The position numbers were made by a program, and so were the translations under genes. Below are positions 1 to 7,768 of a DNA stretch of 23,836 nucleotides, in pieces. The notes under the pieces are model-generated. The model was not told where the DNA came from, searched no databases, and worked only from the letters and a program-made list of their open reading frames with translations. The number at the start of each line of letters is the position of its first letter. Within the stretch, counting starts at the first letter, position 1. The stretch lies in contig PKWC01000258.1 of assembly GCA_003131925.1 (NCBI GenBank), positions 21,107-44,942 of the forward strand. The letters are read 5' to 3'. This DNA comes from Alphaproteobacteria bacterium (GTDB taxonomy: Bacteria; Pseudomonadota; Alphaproteobacteria; Micropepsales; Micropepsaceae).

Positions 1-422
1 ATCAGGTGCACATCCTTGGCTATGTGCCCGACCTCTCGGAGCCGCTTGACCGGGCGCGAGTATTCGTCGCGCCACTCTTCGCCGGTGCCGGCCTCAAGGG
101 AAAGGTATTGGACGCCATCGCGCATGGTGTCCCTTGCGTTCTCTCTGCGATTGCGGCCGAGGGAATTGGCCTCGTTGACGGAATCGACTGCTTGATTGCA
201 GATTCGAAAGAGGCGTGGGCGGATTGCGTGGTAAGACTGTACACTACCGAAGAGCTTTGGAATCAGATTAGCGCCAATGCCATGAGCCTGGCGAAGAACA
301 GATATTCGTTCGCCGAAGGCGCCGCAGCACTCGAGAACGCGCTGGCGATGATTGGCATTGCCGCACGCAGGGACTGGGGATTGCCATACCGCCACGCGCG
401 TCCGGACCGCTATGGAATCTGA
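1..422 (+). CDS. Family-4 glycosyltransferase, C-terminal part (5' truncated)
   Basis: The reading frame is open from the first bases, so the N-terminal acceptor domain lies outside the window. The GTG at 6 is an internal codon, not the start. The visible ~139 residues read as the C-terminal GT-B domain of a GT4 enzyme: a strand ending in LGYVPDL, then the donor-sugar region RVFVAPLFAGAGLKGKVLDA, AHGVPCV and EGIGL. The nucleotide-binding glutamate expected in the E-x7-E region falls in this stretch. GT4 enzymes of this kind move a sugar from a nucleotide donor to a growing glycan at the inner membrane. The gene converges on the rhamnose operon and ends with TGA at 420-422. The family is clear, but donor and acceptor cannot be read. 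Confidence 0.88.
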   Translation, partial: QVHILGYVPDLSEPLDRARVFVAPLFAGAGLKGKVLDAIAHGVPCVLSAIAAEGIGLVDGIDCLIADSKEAWADCVVRLYTTEELWNQISANAMSLAKNRYSFAEGAAALENALAMIGIAARRDWGLPYRHARPDRYGI

Positions 423-529
423 TGGGTGGCATTTTCCGGGTTGTGCAACCTTGAAAGCACCACGCATCCGATCGGCTCATAAAGGTTGAACGATCCGTCT
501 CATGGCATTGGCGCATACTTGGCAGTCGT
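423..529. other. Convergent intergenic gap, no clear terminator
   Basis: These 107 bases separate two convergent stop codons. A 7-base inverted repeat (CAACCTT at 446-452, AAGGTTG at 482-488) encloses a 29-base loop. There is also a short GGTTG/CAACC hairpin near 439-450. Neither is followed by a T-tract on either strand, so a bidirectional terminator is possible but not shown. Confidence 0.3.
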
Positions 530-1420
530 TCACGAAAGTGGCCGAGCGGCTGCAGATTCCTCCAGTAACACCTTGAGATACCTCCGGTCGGCCGTATCAC
601 TTGAATTCGCCATCCGATCGCGCAGCGCGGCCTCGGAGAGAAATCCCTGTTGGAACGCAATCTCCTCCAGACAAGCAATCTTCAGTTGCTGGCGCTCCTC
701 GATCAATCGAATGAAAATTGCGGCGTCGAGGAGTGCTTGGTGGGTTCCGGAGTCGAACCAGGTGATGCCGCGTCCAAGACGTTCCACGTGCAGGGCGCCT
801 TTTTGCAGGTAAGTGTCAATCAGGTCCGTGATCTCATATTCGCCACGTTTCGAGGGTTTCAGCGCGGCCGAGCGGTCTGATACCTGTCCATCGAAGAAAT
901 AGAGGCCAGTGAGAGCCCAATCGGAACGGGGCGCCACGGGCTTTTCCTCTACCGACATGGCATTTCCATCTTCGTCGAACTCGACAATTCCGAAGCGATC
1001 CGGATCACGCACCCGGTAGGCAAACACTGTGGCGCCAAGTGTGCGTTGCCCCGCGGCGCGGAGAAGTGCCGTCAGCCCGGCCCCGTGAAATATATTGTCG
1101 CCCAGCACAAGCGCCACCTGTTCACCGGCGACAAAATCGCGACCGATCACAAAAGCCTGCGCAAGACCTTCGGGTTTAGGCTGCACGGCATAGCTAAGGC
1201 TCAATCCCCACCGACTTCCATCGCCCAGCAGACGCACGAAGTTTGCATTGTCCTGTGGCGTAGTGATGATGAGAATTTCCCTGATTCCCGCAAGCATCAG
1301 CGTTGAAAGTGGATAATAGATCATCGGCTTGTCGTAGATAGGCAATAACTGCTTGCTTGTGACCAGGGTGAGTGGATGTAATCGCGTCCCGGCACCGCCT
1401 GCCAATAAGATTCCCTTCAT
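530..1420 (-). CDS. rfbA: Glucose-1-phosphate thymidylyltransferase (RmlA)
   Basis: This enzyme catalyses the first step of dTDP-L-rhamnose synthesis: glucose-1-phosphate plus dTTP gives dTDP-glucose and pyrophosphate, in the cytoplasm. The 296-residue product has the usual family length. It begins with the nucleotidyltransferase signature GILLAGGAGTRLHPLT, followed by the lysine in TSKQLLPIYDKPMIYYPL. The metal-binding aspartate is in ALVLGDNIFHG, and EEKP follows. The frame is open further upstream, but ATG at 1418-1420 is chosen because it starts directly at the conserved strand and overlaps the rfbB stop in an ATGA, with a GGAGG about 10 bases upstream. It is the last gene of the rfbDCBA block. 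All expected motifs are intact. Confidence 0.96.
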   Translation of the reverse strand: MKGILLAGGAGTRLHPLTLVTSKQLLPIYDKPMIYYPLSTLMLAGIREILIITTPQDNANFVRLLGDGSRWGLSLSYAVQPKPEGLAQAFVIGRDFVAGEQVALVLGDNIFHGAGLTALLRAAGQRTLGATVFAYRVRDPDRFGIVEFDEDGNAMSVEEKPVAPRSDWALTGLYFFDGQVSDRSAALKPSKRGEYEITDLIDTYLQKGALHVERLGRGITWFDSGTHQALLDAAIFIRLIEERQQLKIACLEEIAFQQGFLSEAALRDRMANSSDTADRRYLKVLLEESAAARPLS

Positions 1421-2505
1421 GATGTCGCCGCCTCTGCGATATCCAGGCCTAAGCGGGCGCCGCGGTAGGAATCGATGTTGCGCCACCACTTCGCGTGGTC
1501 AAGGTACCATCTGACGGTCGCGGCGAGACCGGAGGAAAAGCTTTCCTGTGGTCGCCAACCCAGCTCGGATCTGGTCTTCGTCGCATCAATCGCATAGCGC
1601 GAATCGTGGCCGGGGCGGTCCCGGACATAAGTGATCAACTCCCGCCGCGGCGGCTTTCCGGCGGCCGGCCGACTCTCGTCGAGGAGATCGCAGATGGCTT
1701 CGACAACTTCGACGTTTCGACGCTCGCAATCCGCACCGACATTGTAACTCTCGCCTTGGCGCCCTCGCGTCAAAATCATGTGCAGAGCACGGGCGTGATC
1801 GTCGACATGGAGCCAATCACGAATCTGCTCGCCTCCTCCGTATATGGGCAGTTTCTCGTAATCCAGAGCCTTGACGATCATCAGCGGGATCAGCTTCTCA
1901 GGAAATTGCCACGGACCATAATTGTTGCAGCAATTTGAAAGAACGACCGGAACGCCGTAAGTCTCATGCCATGCGCGCACGAGATGATCGGATGCCGCTT
2001 TCGATGCGGCATAGGGCGAACGTGGCGCGTAAGGACTCATTTCGCTGAATCGGCCTTCCGGACCCAGGGAACCGAAGACCTCGTCCGTTGAAATGTGATG
2101 GAACCGAAAACAGGGCGGCTTTCGACCGCGCGAAGACGCGAGATATTCACGGATGACTTCGAGAAGTACCACCGTTCCGACAATGTTGGTGGTGATGAAG
2201 TCGGCTGGACGGTCTATGGAGCGATCAACATGGCTCTCCGCTGCCAGATGCATCACGGCATCGGGCCGGTATTGGTCAAATATCGTCCTCAACGCCTCCC
2301 GGTCGGTAATACAGGCCTTCACGAAGCGGTGGCGCGGATGCTTTTCGTTCTCGGCGACGGCGGTCCGGTTCGCCGCGTATGTCAGCTTGTCCAGGTTGAT
2401 GATGATGGCTTCTGTTGCGGACAGTAGATGCCGAATAACGGCCGACCCGATAAACCCCGCGCCACCGGTCACAAGAATTGCGCCGGGCCTTGTTTCCGCA
2501 TTCAT
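1417..2505 (-). CDS. rfbB: dTDP-glucose 4,6-dehydratase (RmlB)
   Basis: This is the second enzyme of the dTDP-L-rhamnose pathway; it converts dTDP-glucose to dTDP-4-keto-6-deoxyglucose using bound NAD. The 362-residue protein is an extended short-chain dehydrogenase. The cofactor loop GGAGFIG is at about residues 14-20, and the dehydratase triad Thr-Asp-Glu is in STDEVFGSLG at about 140-142. The catalytic Tyr and Lys are in SPYAASKAASDHL at about 165 and 169. The start ATG at 2503-2505 directly precedes the Rossmann strand. The gene lies 30 bases after the rfbC stop and overlaps rfbA by 4 bases, so translation of the two is probably coupled. No missing residues were noticed. Confidence 0.97.
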   Translation of the reverse strand: MNAETRPGAILVTGGAGFIGSAVIRHLLSATEAIIINLDKLTYAANRTAVAENEKHPRHRFVKACITDREALRTIFDQYRPDAVMHLAAESHVDRSIDRPADFITTNIVGTVVLLEVIREYLASSRGRKPPCFRFHHISTDEVFGSLGPEGRFSEMSPYAPRSPYAASKAASDHLVRAWHETYGVPVVLSNCCNNYGPWQFPEKLIPLMIVKALDYEKLPIYGGGEQIRDWLHVDDHARALHMILTRGRQGESYNVGADCERRNVEVVEAICDLLDESRPAAGKPPRRELITYVRDRPGHDSRYAIDATKTRSELGWRPQESFSSGLAATVRWYLDHAKWWRNIDSYRGARLGLDIAEAATS

Positions 2506-2535
2506 CGATGAGCGCCTCGTGCCAGCGTCATAGCA

Positions 2536-3096
2536 TCAGGAATCGTCGTCAAGATTACCAATTAGGGGCAGCTGCCGATCCCGGTCGTTGAGCACCGCCT
2601 CTCGCCCGGTGACCGGCCATGCGATTCCGAGCACAAGATCGTTCCACCTCACGCCTCTCTCGTGATCCCGCGAATAGGGAACATCCACTTTGTACAAGAC
2701 TTCTGTGTCAGGCTCCAGCGTACAGAATCCGTGCGCAAATCCGGCCGGGACAAACAGCTGCCGGCCATTCTCGGCGCTCAAATCAACCGCAATATGCCGT
2801 CCAAACGTGGAGGAGTCGCGGCGAATATCCACGGCTACGTCGTAGATTGATCCGCGAAGGACCCGCACCAGCTTGGCCTGTGCAAAGGGCGCGAGCTGAA
2901 AGTGAAGGCCCCTCACTGTGCCACGTTGCCGGGACAGCGAATGATTGTCCTGGACAAACTCGCAGGGTACGCCGATCTGTTGAAAGACTGCCCTGCTGTA
3001 CGATTCGGAAAAAAAGCCTCGCGCATCGGCAAACCGCGCCGGAGTTATAACAAGGATGCCTTCAGGACCCGGAATTTCTACATGCGGCAAATTCAT
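2536..3096 (-). CDS. rfbC: dTDP-4-dehydrorhamnose 3,5-epimerase (RmlC)
   Basis: RmlC epimerises dTDP-4-keto-6-deoxyglucose at C3 and C5, the third step to dTDP-L-rhamnose. The 186-residue length is normal for this cupin enzyme. Recognisable blocks are the N-terminal DARGFFSESYS, FVQDNHSLS, the active-site histidine in RGTVRGLHFQ at about residue 65, and DVAVDIRRDSSTFG. The C-terminal EVLYKVDVPYSRDHERGVRW includes the conserved tyrosine region. The start ATG at 3094-3096 has a GGAG seven bases upstream and overlaps the rfbD stop in an ATGA, consistent with one transcript and coupled translation. Confidence 0.96.
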   Translation of the reverse strand: MNLPHVEIPGPEGILVITPARFADARGFFSESYSRAVFQQIGVPCEFVQDNHSLSRQRGTVRGLHFQLAPFAQAKLVRVLRGSIYDVAVDIRRDSSTFGRHIAVDLSAENGRQLFVPAGFAHGFCTLEPDTEVLYKVDVPYSRDHERGVRWNDLVLGIAWPVTGREAVLNDRDRQLPLIGNLDDDS

Positions 3097-3983
3097 GTCG
3101 AAGCTCCGCTGCCCGGATCCAGGCTTCCACGCAGTTCTGCCAATACCGTGGCAAGCGCTTGCCGCCAGACCGGTTGGTCAATCCCGTATTCTCGGGCAAT
3201 CCGCCCACAATCCAATACGGAATTCATCGGCCTGCGCGCCGCAGTCTCATAATCAGCGGTCGTGATCGCAATCAGGTTTGCCCGCAGTCCCGACGCATCA
3301 AGGATTGCTCTAGCAAAGTCATGCCACGTCGTCGCTTCGCCGCTGGCGAAATGGAAGGTACCCCATGCGGACCTCCCTTGCGCGATAGAGGCAATGATGG
3401 AGGCAATTGCGCTCGCGATGTCCCGGGCAGCGGTGGGTGTGCCCCGCTGATCGTTCACGACTCGTATCTCTTCTCTTTCGGCAGCCAGGCGTAACATTGT
3501 ACGCACAAAATTGTTCCCGTGCGATGCAAAGACCCAGGAGGTGCGCAGAATCACGTGCCTCTCAATTTCGCTCCGAACCGCTGTTTCTCCTTCAGACTTG
3601 GTACGCCCATAGACCGAAAGGGGAGCGATGGGATCATCCTCGACATACGCGCCTTGCTTCAATCCATTAAATACGTAGTCACTGGAGAGATGAATCAGAA
3701 ACGCACCCACCTCGGCGCAAGCTCTTGCCATCGCGGCGGGCGCATCGCGATTTAGGCGGTGGGCAACGTTAGGCTCGGACTCCGCGCGATCGACTGCCGT
3801 ATAGGCCGCCGCGTTGACGATCGCGTCAGGGCGGATTCTGTGCACCGCACGGCTGACTGCGCCCGAATCCGCAATATCACAGTCCGCTCGCGCCAATTGC
3901 ACGACGGACGACCCTTCGGGCCAAGTGATCGATGCGAGTTCCCCCGCCACCTGTCCGGTCTTGCCGAAGATCATCGTTCGCAT
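3093..3983 (-). CDS. rfbD: dTDP-4-dehydrorhamnose reductase (RmlD)
   Basis: RmlD uses NAD(P)H to reduce dTDP-4-keto-L-rhamnose to dTDP-L-rhamnose, completing the donor for the rhamnosyltransferases of the locus. The 296-residue protein starts with MRTMIFGKTGQVAGEL, the cofactor-binding strand and loop. It continues with NAAAYTAVDRAE, SSDYVFNG and the YxxxK catalytic pair in SVYGRTKSEGE at about Tyr125/Lys129. ATG at 3983 is taken as the start, with GGCGGGAA about 8 bases upstream; a second ATG three codons later is possible. This is the first of the four rfb genes in transcription order (D-C-B-A). An 81-base gap separates it from the glycosyltransferase gene upstream, with no clear terminator or promoter. 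Confidence 0.96.
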   Translation of the reverse strand: MRTMIFGKTGQVAGELASITWPEGSSVVQLARADCDIADSGAVSRAVHRIRPDAIVNAAAYTAVDRAESEPNVAHRLNRDAPAAMARACAEVGAFLIHLSSDYVFNGLKQGAYVEDDPIAPLSVYGRTKSEGETAVRSEIERHVILRTSWVFASHGNNFVRTMLRLAAEREEIRVVNDQRGTPTAARDIASAIASIIASIAQGRSAWGTFHFASGEATTWHDFARAILDASGLRANLIAITTADYETAARRPMNSVLDCGRIAREYGIDQPVWRQALATVLAELRGSLDPGSGAST

Positions 3984-4064
3984 ATCGACGATTCCCGCCT
4001 AAGCTCGTTCATGCAGCCAAGGATTGAGCGTGCTCGTGCATTCTGTCCTGTACATACGACGTTC

Positions 4065-5012
4065 TCAATCATCGGCCACGACTGGCCTTCGATACTGCGC
4101 GACCGTCATGCCAAAATGGCAGGCAACGCGACCGCGCAACCTGTCGAATTCTAGCAACCAGAGAAGTGGTGCCGCAAACACCCTGGAGTTAAGTATTGGG
4201 TAGATCGGAAATCGGACAAGAAGGAAAGCTGTTTTGAGCAGCGCCGGCATGTCTCCCGGTCCGGGGGCTGCTCGTTCACATCGCACTCCTACATTCCCGT
4301 GCCGATACCATCTGCGGCGCATCCACGCGATGGTTGCCCGCTCATCATTCACTTCCTCGTACAGAAGCGCGTCTTCGCACCACGCCATCCCGACGCCCGC
4401 GAAGAACAGACGCCTGAAAAACACCGAATCTTCCCCACCCGTCAACCCAAACTCCGACTCAAACGGAGAATCGCCGAGAATCGACACAGCGTGGAGATCG
4501 ACCAGGCAATTGCACGTACAGTAGACATAAACACGTCCTCTCAAGCGGCCTTGTCGGACCGACCAGAGCGTCGCGTAACGCTCAAGTTCCTTCCTGTGCG
4601 CGGGAAAAACGGGATGAACGGGGCCGCCCACAACGCCGGCGCCAGTAGCCTTTCGCATTTCAAGCAATTTCATCAACCAGTCATGCGTTGCCCATTCGTC
4701 GTCGTCCAGCATGGCGACCGCATACGCTCCCAGGGATTGTGCCGTCTTGATCGCAGCATTACGGGCCGCGGAGATTCCGGATGACGATTCGATGACATAT
4801 TCGACACGGGCGCCAGATGCGCCCCTGAATTTTTGAACATGGCGCTCGACGTCCGGATCGCTGCCATCATTGTCAACAACTACGAACACCGTCGATGCCG
4901 GGCGGGCGATCGAAATCAAACTGTCGAGCGCACGGCCCAATTGCGAGGGTCTCTTGTATGTGCACAGACACACCGCAATCAGCTCTGAAGTCGGTTGTTG
5001 AAGTTGAGTCAT
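4065..5012 (-). CDS. Family-2 glycosyltransferase
   Basis: This 315-residue protein has a GT-A fold of the GT2 family. It opens with ELIAVCLCTYKRPSQLGRAL, the classic N-terminal strand and CTYKR motif. The donor-binding VVVDNDGSD and the sequence GISAARNAAI follow. The metal-binding acidic motif is in AVAMLDDDEW (about residues 103-106), and the acceptor-side acidic pair is in GLTGGEDSVFFRR (about 194-195). A C-terminal arginine- and aromatic-rich part may lie on the membrane. The frame extends upstream, but ATG at 5010-5012 is chosen because homology begins just after it; its ribosome site is weak. It probably adds one sugar of the repeat unit, perhaps L-rhamnose given the rfb neighbours, though donor specificity is not readable. 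Confidence 0.88.
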   Translation of the reverse strand: MTQLQQPTSELIAVCLCTYKRPSQLGRALDSLISIARPASTVFVVVDNDGSDPDVERHVQKFRGASGARVEYVIESSSGISAARNAAIKTAQSLGAYAVAMLDDDEWATHDWLMKLLEMRKATGAGVVGGPVHPVFPAHRKELERYATLWSVRQGRLRGRVYVYCTCNCLVDLHAVSILGDSPFESEFGLTGGEDSVFFRRLFFAGVGMAWCEDALLYEEVNDERATIAWMRRRWYRHGNVGVRCERAAPGPGDMPALLKTAFLLVRFPIYPILNSRVFAAPLLWLLEFDRLRGRVACHFGMTVAQYRRPVVADD

Positions 5013-5064
5013 GGCATTTGACCCAAGCCGCGATAATTCGAGGCCGCGTGCTGGACACCTATCC

Positions 5065-5997
5065 TCATGATCCGAAACGGCCGGCAGCCCACTGCGCGCG
5101 CCGCGCCCAAACATTGCGCCACAGGCTGCGCAACTCAGGTCTCGCAAAGCGACGCCCCAGGCGGGGTCGCAACGTCAACAGCGCAAGCGCAGACCTTTTT
5201 GCCAAAGGCGAAAAATGAATCCGGATATATAACGCGCGCGCCGCAAGAATTTGCCTGATCTTGCGCTCCTTGTTGGTTTCCGTCCCACTGCCAAAGTGGA
5301 TGATCGCAGAATCCGGAGTGAAGGCCGGGAAGAACCCGAGCTTGCGGGCGCGAAAACTCAAATCGTCGTCCTCGCCGTACATGAAAAAGGCGGGCGAAAA
5401 TCCGCCCAAACGGTCCCAAAGCGCCCCATCCACGAGAAGAAAGCAGCCGCAAACAACGTCGACCGAACGCTCTCTGTCCTGCGCCCGCCGTCCATACCCT
5501 GCGCTTCCGACCAGCGCGGAGGACGGAAACCTCGTGTCCAGGGCCAATGCGCTGGAAAACAGTGTCCAAAGTGTCGTACTGCGCCGGCAAGATGCGGGGT
5601 TCGGCGCGCCCTCGGCCGACAGGGTCCGGCCTCCCCAGATTCCCGCACCCGGCCTTCGGCGCGCAAACGCCAATATCCGGTCAAATGCACCCTTAAGGAC
5701 TATCGTGTCTGGATTGAGAAAAAGGAGGTAGGCGCCGCGTGCCAGATTGCCCGCGATATTGCCGGCAACGGCGAAACCCAGATTGTGCTGCTGGGGGTGA
5801 ATGCAGAACCGGGGAAAACACGAGGCAATCTCGCCGGCCATGCCGTCCGGCGAACCGTTGTCGACGATTATGACCTCGCACGCGATATCGGCTATCTCCC
5901 TGGCCACCGAGTCCAAACAGCGAAATGTCACCTCGCGCGCGCCATAGGTGACGATGATGATGGAAAGGTCCACGCCTTTCGAAGCACCAACAGCCAT
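5065..5997 (-). CDS. Family-2 glycosyltransferase, rhamnosyltransferase-like (WbbL group)
   Basis: This GT2 enzyme of about 310 residues begins LSIIIVTYGAREVTFRCLDS, then VIIVDNGSPDG and HNLGFAVAGN. The LLFLNPDT donor motif follows at about residues 95-98, with the acceptor/catalytic block AFFMYGEDDDLSFRARKLGF at about 204-223. The NPDT plus MYGEDxDL combination is typical of WbbL/RfbF-type rhamnosyltransferases, which fits the neighbouring dTDP-L-rhamnose genes; the sugar assignment remains inference. The start is ambiguous. ATG at 5995-5997 is used here, but GTG at 6010-6012 overlaps the upstream stop in a GTGA and matches the coupling style of the operon. It lies 52 bases before the next GT2 gene. 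Confidence 0.88.
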   Translation of the reverse strand: MAVGASKGVDLSIIIVTYGAREVTFRCLDSVAREIADIACEVIIVDNGSPDGMAGEIASCFPRFCIHPQQHNLGFAVAGNIAGNLARGAYLLFLNPDTIVLKGAFDRILAFARRRPGAGIWGGRTLSAEGAPNPASCRRSTTLWTLFSSALALDTRFPSSALVGSAGYGRRAQDRERSVDVVCGCFLLVDGALWDRLGGFSPAFFMYGEDDDLSFRARKLGFFPAFTPDSAIIHFGSGTETNKERKIRQILAARALYIRIHFSPLAKRSALALLTLRPRLGRRFARPELRSLWRNVWARRAQWAAGRFGS

Positions 5998-6008
5998 GTC
6001 TGAATCAC

Positions 6009-7541
6009 TCACACTGGGCCCATGTCCAGATAGCTGCGCGTTGGCAGCCCAAGCCAATAGTCGAATACGCTGCCCAGGTCGAGCGCAACGCCTCCTCTCT
6101 CCTTGGCAACTGCAACAAGCCACTTGCCCGGATAGCCAGCGCCGACGAGCACGAGCTTGTGGCGCGGCTGCTCGCCCATCATGTCGACCACCTCGCCGAG
6201 CATTTCCGGAAGGGATCGCCTGTCGGCAATTCGCCTCCTGAGCAGAGGACCCGATACACGGTCGGGAGGCAGAACGATATTGCCGGCAATTTTTGTTCCG
6301 AACTGCGTTTGTACCCAATCAGCGAGACCGGGATGGCATGAAATCAGTACGATTTCTCCCGCACCATCAAGGAGTTCTCCATAACAGTCCCGGCGGGCCA
6401 TATCCTGATGAAGGTGGCACGAAGTGAATACAGGCGGAGGTAAGCCTCGTGAACGCAGCGTTTCGAACCGCTCCGCGCAATACAATACGGAGCGAAGCCC
6501 CCGACCCGTCAGGCTCAATTCAAGCGCATCGTTTTGCTGAAGATGAAGTTCGCGTACGAATCTCGCGATCGTCGGAACGCCGATGCAATCGGCATCCCAC
6601 ATTGCACGCGCGATAAGCGGAGACAAGCGCGCTCGTACGCCTGATTTCAACGCTGCCCCCCACCATATGCGTTCACGATCCATTGCATCCATCAGGGCGA
6701 GGGCCGACAGCGCTGGTTCGTAAGGCAGACAAGCCGCATCTCCGTCACCGATGCGAACAAACGAGAACGGCTGCCCGGCTGCCAGTTTCCCGCGAACGAG
6801 GGACACGAACGCACGGCACTGATCCCGCGAAATGTCGGTATCGAACAGACACAGCCGTGCGCGTGACTCCAGCCTCGCTTCGCACAAGGCAGCTCGCCGA
6901 AGGAGATTTCCGGGCTCTCTGCAAATCTGCGAGCGTGCGATCATGGACAACAGGCGCCTCCGATATTCGCGCGATTCGTCCGCGCCGTGGCGGGGTCGCC
7001 GTGGGAAATGGGTGAATATGAGGCGACCAAGCCGCAGAGCAGCGGTTCTGTAATCCCTTGTTCCCTTTAGACTCGCAAGAAAGTACCGTATGCGTTTTCG
7101 GATGCGAATTACGTTGCCCGCGCGCTGGTCGAAATGAACCAGGCCGATTACGAATTTGCAGTCGATTGCCCTCGCTGCACGAGACTTGACAAGCAAGTCG
7201 AGCCCAACTTCGGCCTCCGCGACCCTGCCCGACCGCAGTGCTGCGTGGATCTTGCTGCGGGTAAATTCGGGATCCATTGGATATGCTTTCTCGGCGGCGG
7301 CCCAGAAGTCGGTATGGTCGCCGTTCCGGTATCGGATCCCCGCGAGCCAGCCACGAAGATGGAATGCGCGTCGGCGGTTGAAAAAGAGCAGGCTGCCGGC
7401 GATCGGGTCTGCAAACTTTGAGTCAATTGCGCGGATCACGGCTGCGCGAAGCGCGCGGCGGCAAATGATGTGCAGCTGATGGAATGTGTGCGTGGTTTTG
7501 GTCACTCCGTGGCGCTCGCCGTGCAAACTGTGAACGCTCAC
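6009..7541 (-). CDS. GT-D-fold glycosyltransferase with a long N-terminal extension
   Basis: The C-terminal ~250 residues resemble the GT-D glycosyltransferases (formerly DUF1792, GT101-like). They contain the strand and acidic loop FSFVRIGDGDAACLP, a middle region with TSCHLHQDM and VLISCHPGLADWVQ, and the closing signature KLVLVGAGYPGKWL...GGVALDLGSVFDYWLGLP. In characterised members the loop reads DGE; here it is DGD, which keeps the acidic character. About 250 residues upstream are Arg/Ala-rich, probably helical, and not recognised. The start is uncertain. GTG at 7539-7541 is chosen because AGGA lies 7 bases upstream and it overlaps the stop of a small upstream ORF in a GTGA; GTG at 7505 or an upstream codon near 7637 are alternatives. 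It is the first sizeable gene of the rhamnose/glycosyltransferase operon. Confidence 0.75.
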   Translation of the reverse strand: MSVHSLHGERHGVTKTTHTFHQLHIICRRALRAAVIRAIDSKFADPIAGSLLFFNRRRAFHLRGWLAGIRYRNGDHTDFWAAAEKAYPMDPEFTRSKIHAALRSGRVAEAEVGLDLLVKSRAARAIDCKFVIGLVHFDQRAGNVIRIRKRIRYFLASLKGTRDYRTAALRLGRLIFTHFPRRPRHGADESREYRRRLLSMIARSQICREPGNLLRRAALCEARLESRARLCLFDTDISRDQCRAFVSLVRGKLAAGQPFSFVRIGDGDAACLPYEPALSALALMDAMDRERIWWGAALKSGVRARLSPLIARAMWDADCIGVPTIARFVRELHLQQNDALELSLTGRGLRSVLYCAERFETLRSRGLPPPVFTSCHLHQDMARRDCYGELLDGAGEIVLISCHPGLADWVQTQFGTKIAGNIVLPPDRVSGPLLRRRIADRRSLPEMLGEVVDMMGEQPRHKLVLVGAGYPGKWLVAVAKERGGVALDLGSVFDYWLGLPTRSYLDMGPV

Positions 7542-7732
7542 CGATTGATCCTGCACGACTGCGCCGGTAGCCTGGCTTGATGGAGCATTTCGCGCCCAGG
7601 CCCTGCGTGGGCACCTTCCAGACCGATCACAGCGCACTCCATGTCTAGCCTCACCTTCAAGTCTTCGCTAAATTTGTCCAAATCTGGTTGCGACCTGATC
7701 TGATCTGGAAAGACCGATTGCGGCAACATCAT
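7538..7732 (-). CDS. Possible small ORF of 64 residues upstream of the GT-D gene
   Basis: This ORF starts with two consecutive ATG codons (7732, 7729). GAGGA lies six bases upstream, one of the better ribosome sites in the operon. Its TGA overlaps the GTG proposed as the start of the GT-D gene in a GTGA. The product has mixed charge (VFPDQIRSQPDLDKFSEDLK near the start) with no signal peptide, membrane segment or recognised motif. Against it: only 36 bases would separate its start from that of the divergent epimerase gene, leaving little room for two promoters, and the same frame stays open upstream, antisense to the epimerase. It may be a short leader peptide or chance. Confidence 0.3.
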   Translation of the reverse strand: MMLPQSVFPDQIRSQPDLDKFSEDLKVRLDMECAVIGLEGAHAGPGREMLHQARLPAQSCRINR

Positions 7733-7768
7733 GCAAATTCCTCGGCGAGCAGTCGTGCGAGGAGGATA

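Noticed and set aside
439..488. Inverted repeats as a bidirectional terminator after the first glycosyltransferase
   Set aside because: Stems are short or long-looped and no T-tract follows on either strand.
7688..7768. N-terminal extension of the epimerase from TTG codons at 7688 or 7718
   Set aside because: No conserved sequence in the extension, and AGGAGG lies just before GTG 7769; kept as an alternative only, since that spacing is short.
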